From: Cetobacterium_A somerae | Lineage (GTDB): Bacteria; Fusobacteriota; Fusobacteriia; Fusobacteriales; Fusobacteriaceae | DNA length: 64,000 nucleotides | Strand: one strand, 5' to 3' | NCBI RefSeq assembly: GCF_044784365.2 | Contig: NZ_CP173065.2 | Shown here: positions 63,039 to 64,000 of the stretch, piece after piece | Numbering within the stretch: position 1 is the first letter of the stretch | Layout of the letters: every line of letters begins with the position of its first letter | Position numbers and translations under genes: made by a program | Notes under the pieces: model-generated | Told to the model about the DNA's origin: nothing | The model's input: only the letters and a program-made list of their open reading frames with translations | Database searches by the model: none

Positions 63039-63067
63039 TTGTTCTATTTTCAAAAAAATGATAAAAT
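63039..63067 (+). promoter_or_regulatory. Promoter of the pyrophosphatase gene
   Basis: TTGTTC (63039-63044), 17 bases, TG-extended TAAAAT (63062-63067), then AAGGAGAG and the ATG at 63106. Confidence 0.6.
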
Positions 63068-63105
63068 AATAAATAGACTTATAAAGAAAAAGGAGAGTAT
63101 TTTAC

Positions 63106-64000
63106 ATGGAACCAATTTTAATTTTTGGACACAGAAATCCAGATACAGATTCAATCTGTTCAGCTATTTCATTAGCTAGACTAAAAGAATTAAAAGGAGA
63201 ATCTGCTCAAGCTTGTAGATTAGGAAACATTAGTAAGGAAACTGAATTTGTTTTAAAAAGCTTTAATATAGATGCACCAAAACTACTTTCAACGGTAAGT
63301 GCTCAAATATCAGATTTAACTCGTGTTGAAAAGAAAACTATTAATCATAAAGATTCATTAAAAAGAGCTTTAGAGATAATGACAGAAGAGAATTTCTCTA
63401 GTTTACCTGTTGTTAATAGTAAGAATCACCTAAGAGGAATGATTCATGTTTCAGATATTGCTAATGCTTACTTAAACATTGATTATTCTGAATTATTTTC
63501 TAAATACTACACAACTTATGAAAATTTAAAAGATGTTTTAGAAGGAGAAGTTATCAGTGGAGAATATCCTTCTGGTAAAATAGAAGCTAGCTTAAAAGGT
63601 GTAAGTGAGTATAGAAACATCGCAGCTGGTGATATCGTTATTACTACGACATTACTTGACTCTATCGATGATTTAATTGATTTAGGTGTTAATATGATTA
63701 TTCTTTGTTGTGATAAAGATGATGTTATTTTACCTAGAGATTCTAAAACTCCTATTTTAAGAGTTAATAAATCTTTATTTAAAACAATACCATTAATATC
63801 TCAATCAGTTTCAATTTTATCAATAATGAATCATGAGAAATTCTATTCATTCTCTACAGATGATTATTTAATTGATATTAAAGATATTATGAAAGAATCT
63901 ACACAAACAAACTTCCCAGTTGTTGATAAAAATGGAGAAGTTTATGGTACTATAAGAACAAAAAACTTAATCAACTTTACTAGAAAAAATGTTGTTTTAG
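63106..64000 (+). CDS. Manganese-dependent inorganic pyrophosphatase with CBS and DRTGG domains, partial
   Basis: Hydrolyses pyrophosphate with Mn2+ or Co2+ (DHH family). About 298 residues are seen; the gene runs off the window. The start FGHRNPDTDSICSAISLA holds the metal-binding His and two Asp of family II PPases. From about residue 70 a CBS domain pair begins (LPVVNSKNHLRGMIHVSDI), interrupted by a DRTGG-like segment (GDIVITTTLLDS), and the second CBS follows (FPVVDKNGEVYGTI near the end). CBS-PPases are regulated by adenine nucleotides, AMP and ADP inhibiting. The catalytic C-terminus lies outside the window. It is divergent from tatD. Confidence 0.9.
   Translation, partial: MEPILIFGHRNPDTDSICSAISLARLKELKGESAQACRLGNISKETEFVLKSFNIDAPKLLSTVSAQISDLTRVEKKTINHKDSLKRALEIMTEENFSSLPVVNSKNHLRGMIHVSDIANAYLNIDYSELFSKYYTTYENLKDVLEGEVISGEYPSGKIEASLKGVSEYRNIAAGDIVITTTLLDSIDDLIDLGVNMIILCCDKDDVILPRDSKTPILRVNKSLFKTIPLISQSVSILSIMNHEKFYSFSTDDYLIDIKDIMKESTQTNFPVVDKNGEVYGTIRTKNLINFTRKNVVL

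Noticed and set aside
1..64000. CRISPR arrays, tRNA or rRNA genes, insertion sequences, attachment sites and replication origins
   Set aside because: None was recognised on either strand; intergenic regions are short and filled by promoters, terminators, the riboswitch and the SRP RNA.

Overview
The window is chromosomal DNA from a very AT-rich, anaerobic, diderm bacterium, most likely a member of the Fusobacteriota (a Fusobacterium or Cetobacterium-like organism; genus is my inference). The reasons are the combination of strongly AT-biased codon use with an outer-membrane gene set (LpxD, Skp, BamA, a TamB-type protein), a trimeric [FeFe] hydrogenase, an oxygen-sensitive class I fumarase and many small Fusobacteria-type accessory genes. 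Genes are densely packed, mostly on the minus strand, and most operons end in clear intrinsic terminators. I saw no insertion sequence, prophage, CRISPR array, rRNA or tRNA gene.

Layout. 1-4.9 kb: a partial M20 peptidase and an electron-bifurcating-type hydrogenase operon (hydC-hydB-hydA). 5-8.4 kb: class II aldolase, then a DUF2344 gene, serS and an EcfT-like orphan. 8.5-21.2 kb: one tight eight-gene minus-strand run, ktrB-ktrA-mnmG-rsmG-tamB-bamA-skp-lpxD, tying potassium uptake and tRNA/rRNA modification to outer-membrane assembly. 21.3-26.5 kb: a DUF4015 lipoprotein, truB, typA and an ankyrin lipoprotein. 26.6-31.1 kb (plus): M16 protease, DUF1904 protein, shikimate kinase and a short-chain dehydrogenase. 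31.1-38.5 kb: a transporter region with a formate/nitrite channel, two BrnQ paralogues in inverted orientation, an alanine symporter with a WYL-type regulator, and a purine permease controlled by a guanine riboswitch. One BrnQ gene and the WYL gene are each broken by an apparent one-base loss in an A/T run.

38.7-43.1 kb (plus): threonine aldolase, glucose-type PTS IIA, two-subunit fumarase and malic enzyme (fumarate to malate to pyruvate). 43.1-47 kb: a CNNM/CorC-like protein, dapF, and a ClC transporter. 47-49.4 kb: fabG, an AsmA-like membrane protein and the SRP RNA. 49.4-52.1 kb (minus): an ene-reductase, EarP and EF-P; EF-P carries Arg32, so this operon encodes the arginine-rhamnosylated EF-P system. 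52.2-55.8 kb: an ABC-F protein, a split chromate transporter and a TauE/SafE exporter. 55.8-58.5 kb: an OLD-type ATPase/TOPRIM nuclease, a DUF2147 protein and a divergent isoprenoid-synthase-like protein. 58.6-62.9 kb: tatD, acpS, a stand-alone NuoE-like ferredoxin, prfB with its programmed +1 frameshift, and gltX. The end holds a partial CBS-domain manganese pyrophosphatase.

I did not find a convincing, wholly new system. The observations most worth checking are the EarP/EF-P operon, the two single-base frameshifts close together in the inverted BrnQ region, the guanine riboswitch with a readable antiterminator, the long envelope superoperon and the degenerate second ATPase site of the ABC-F protein.
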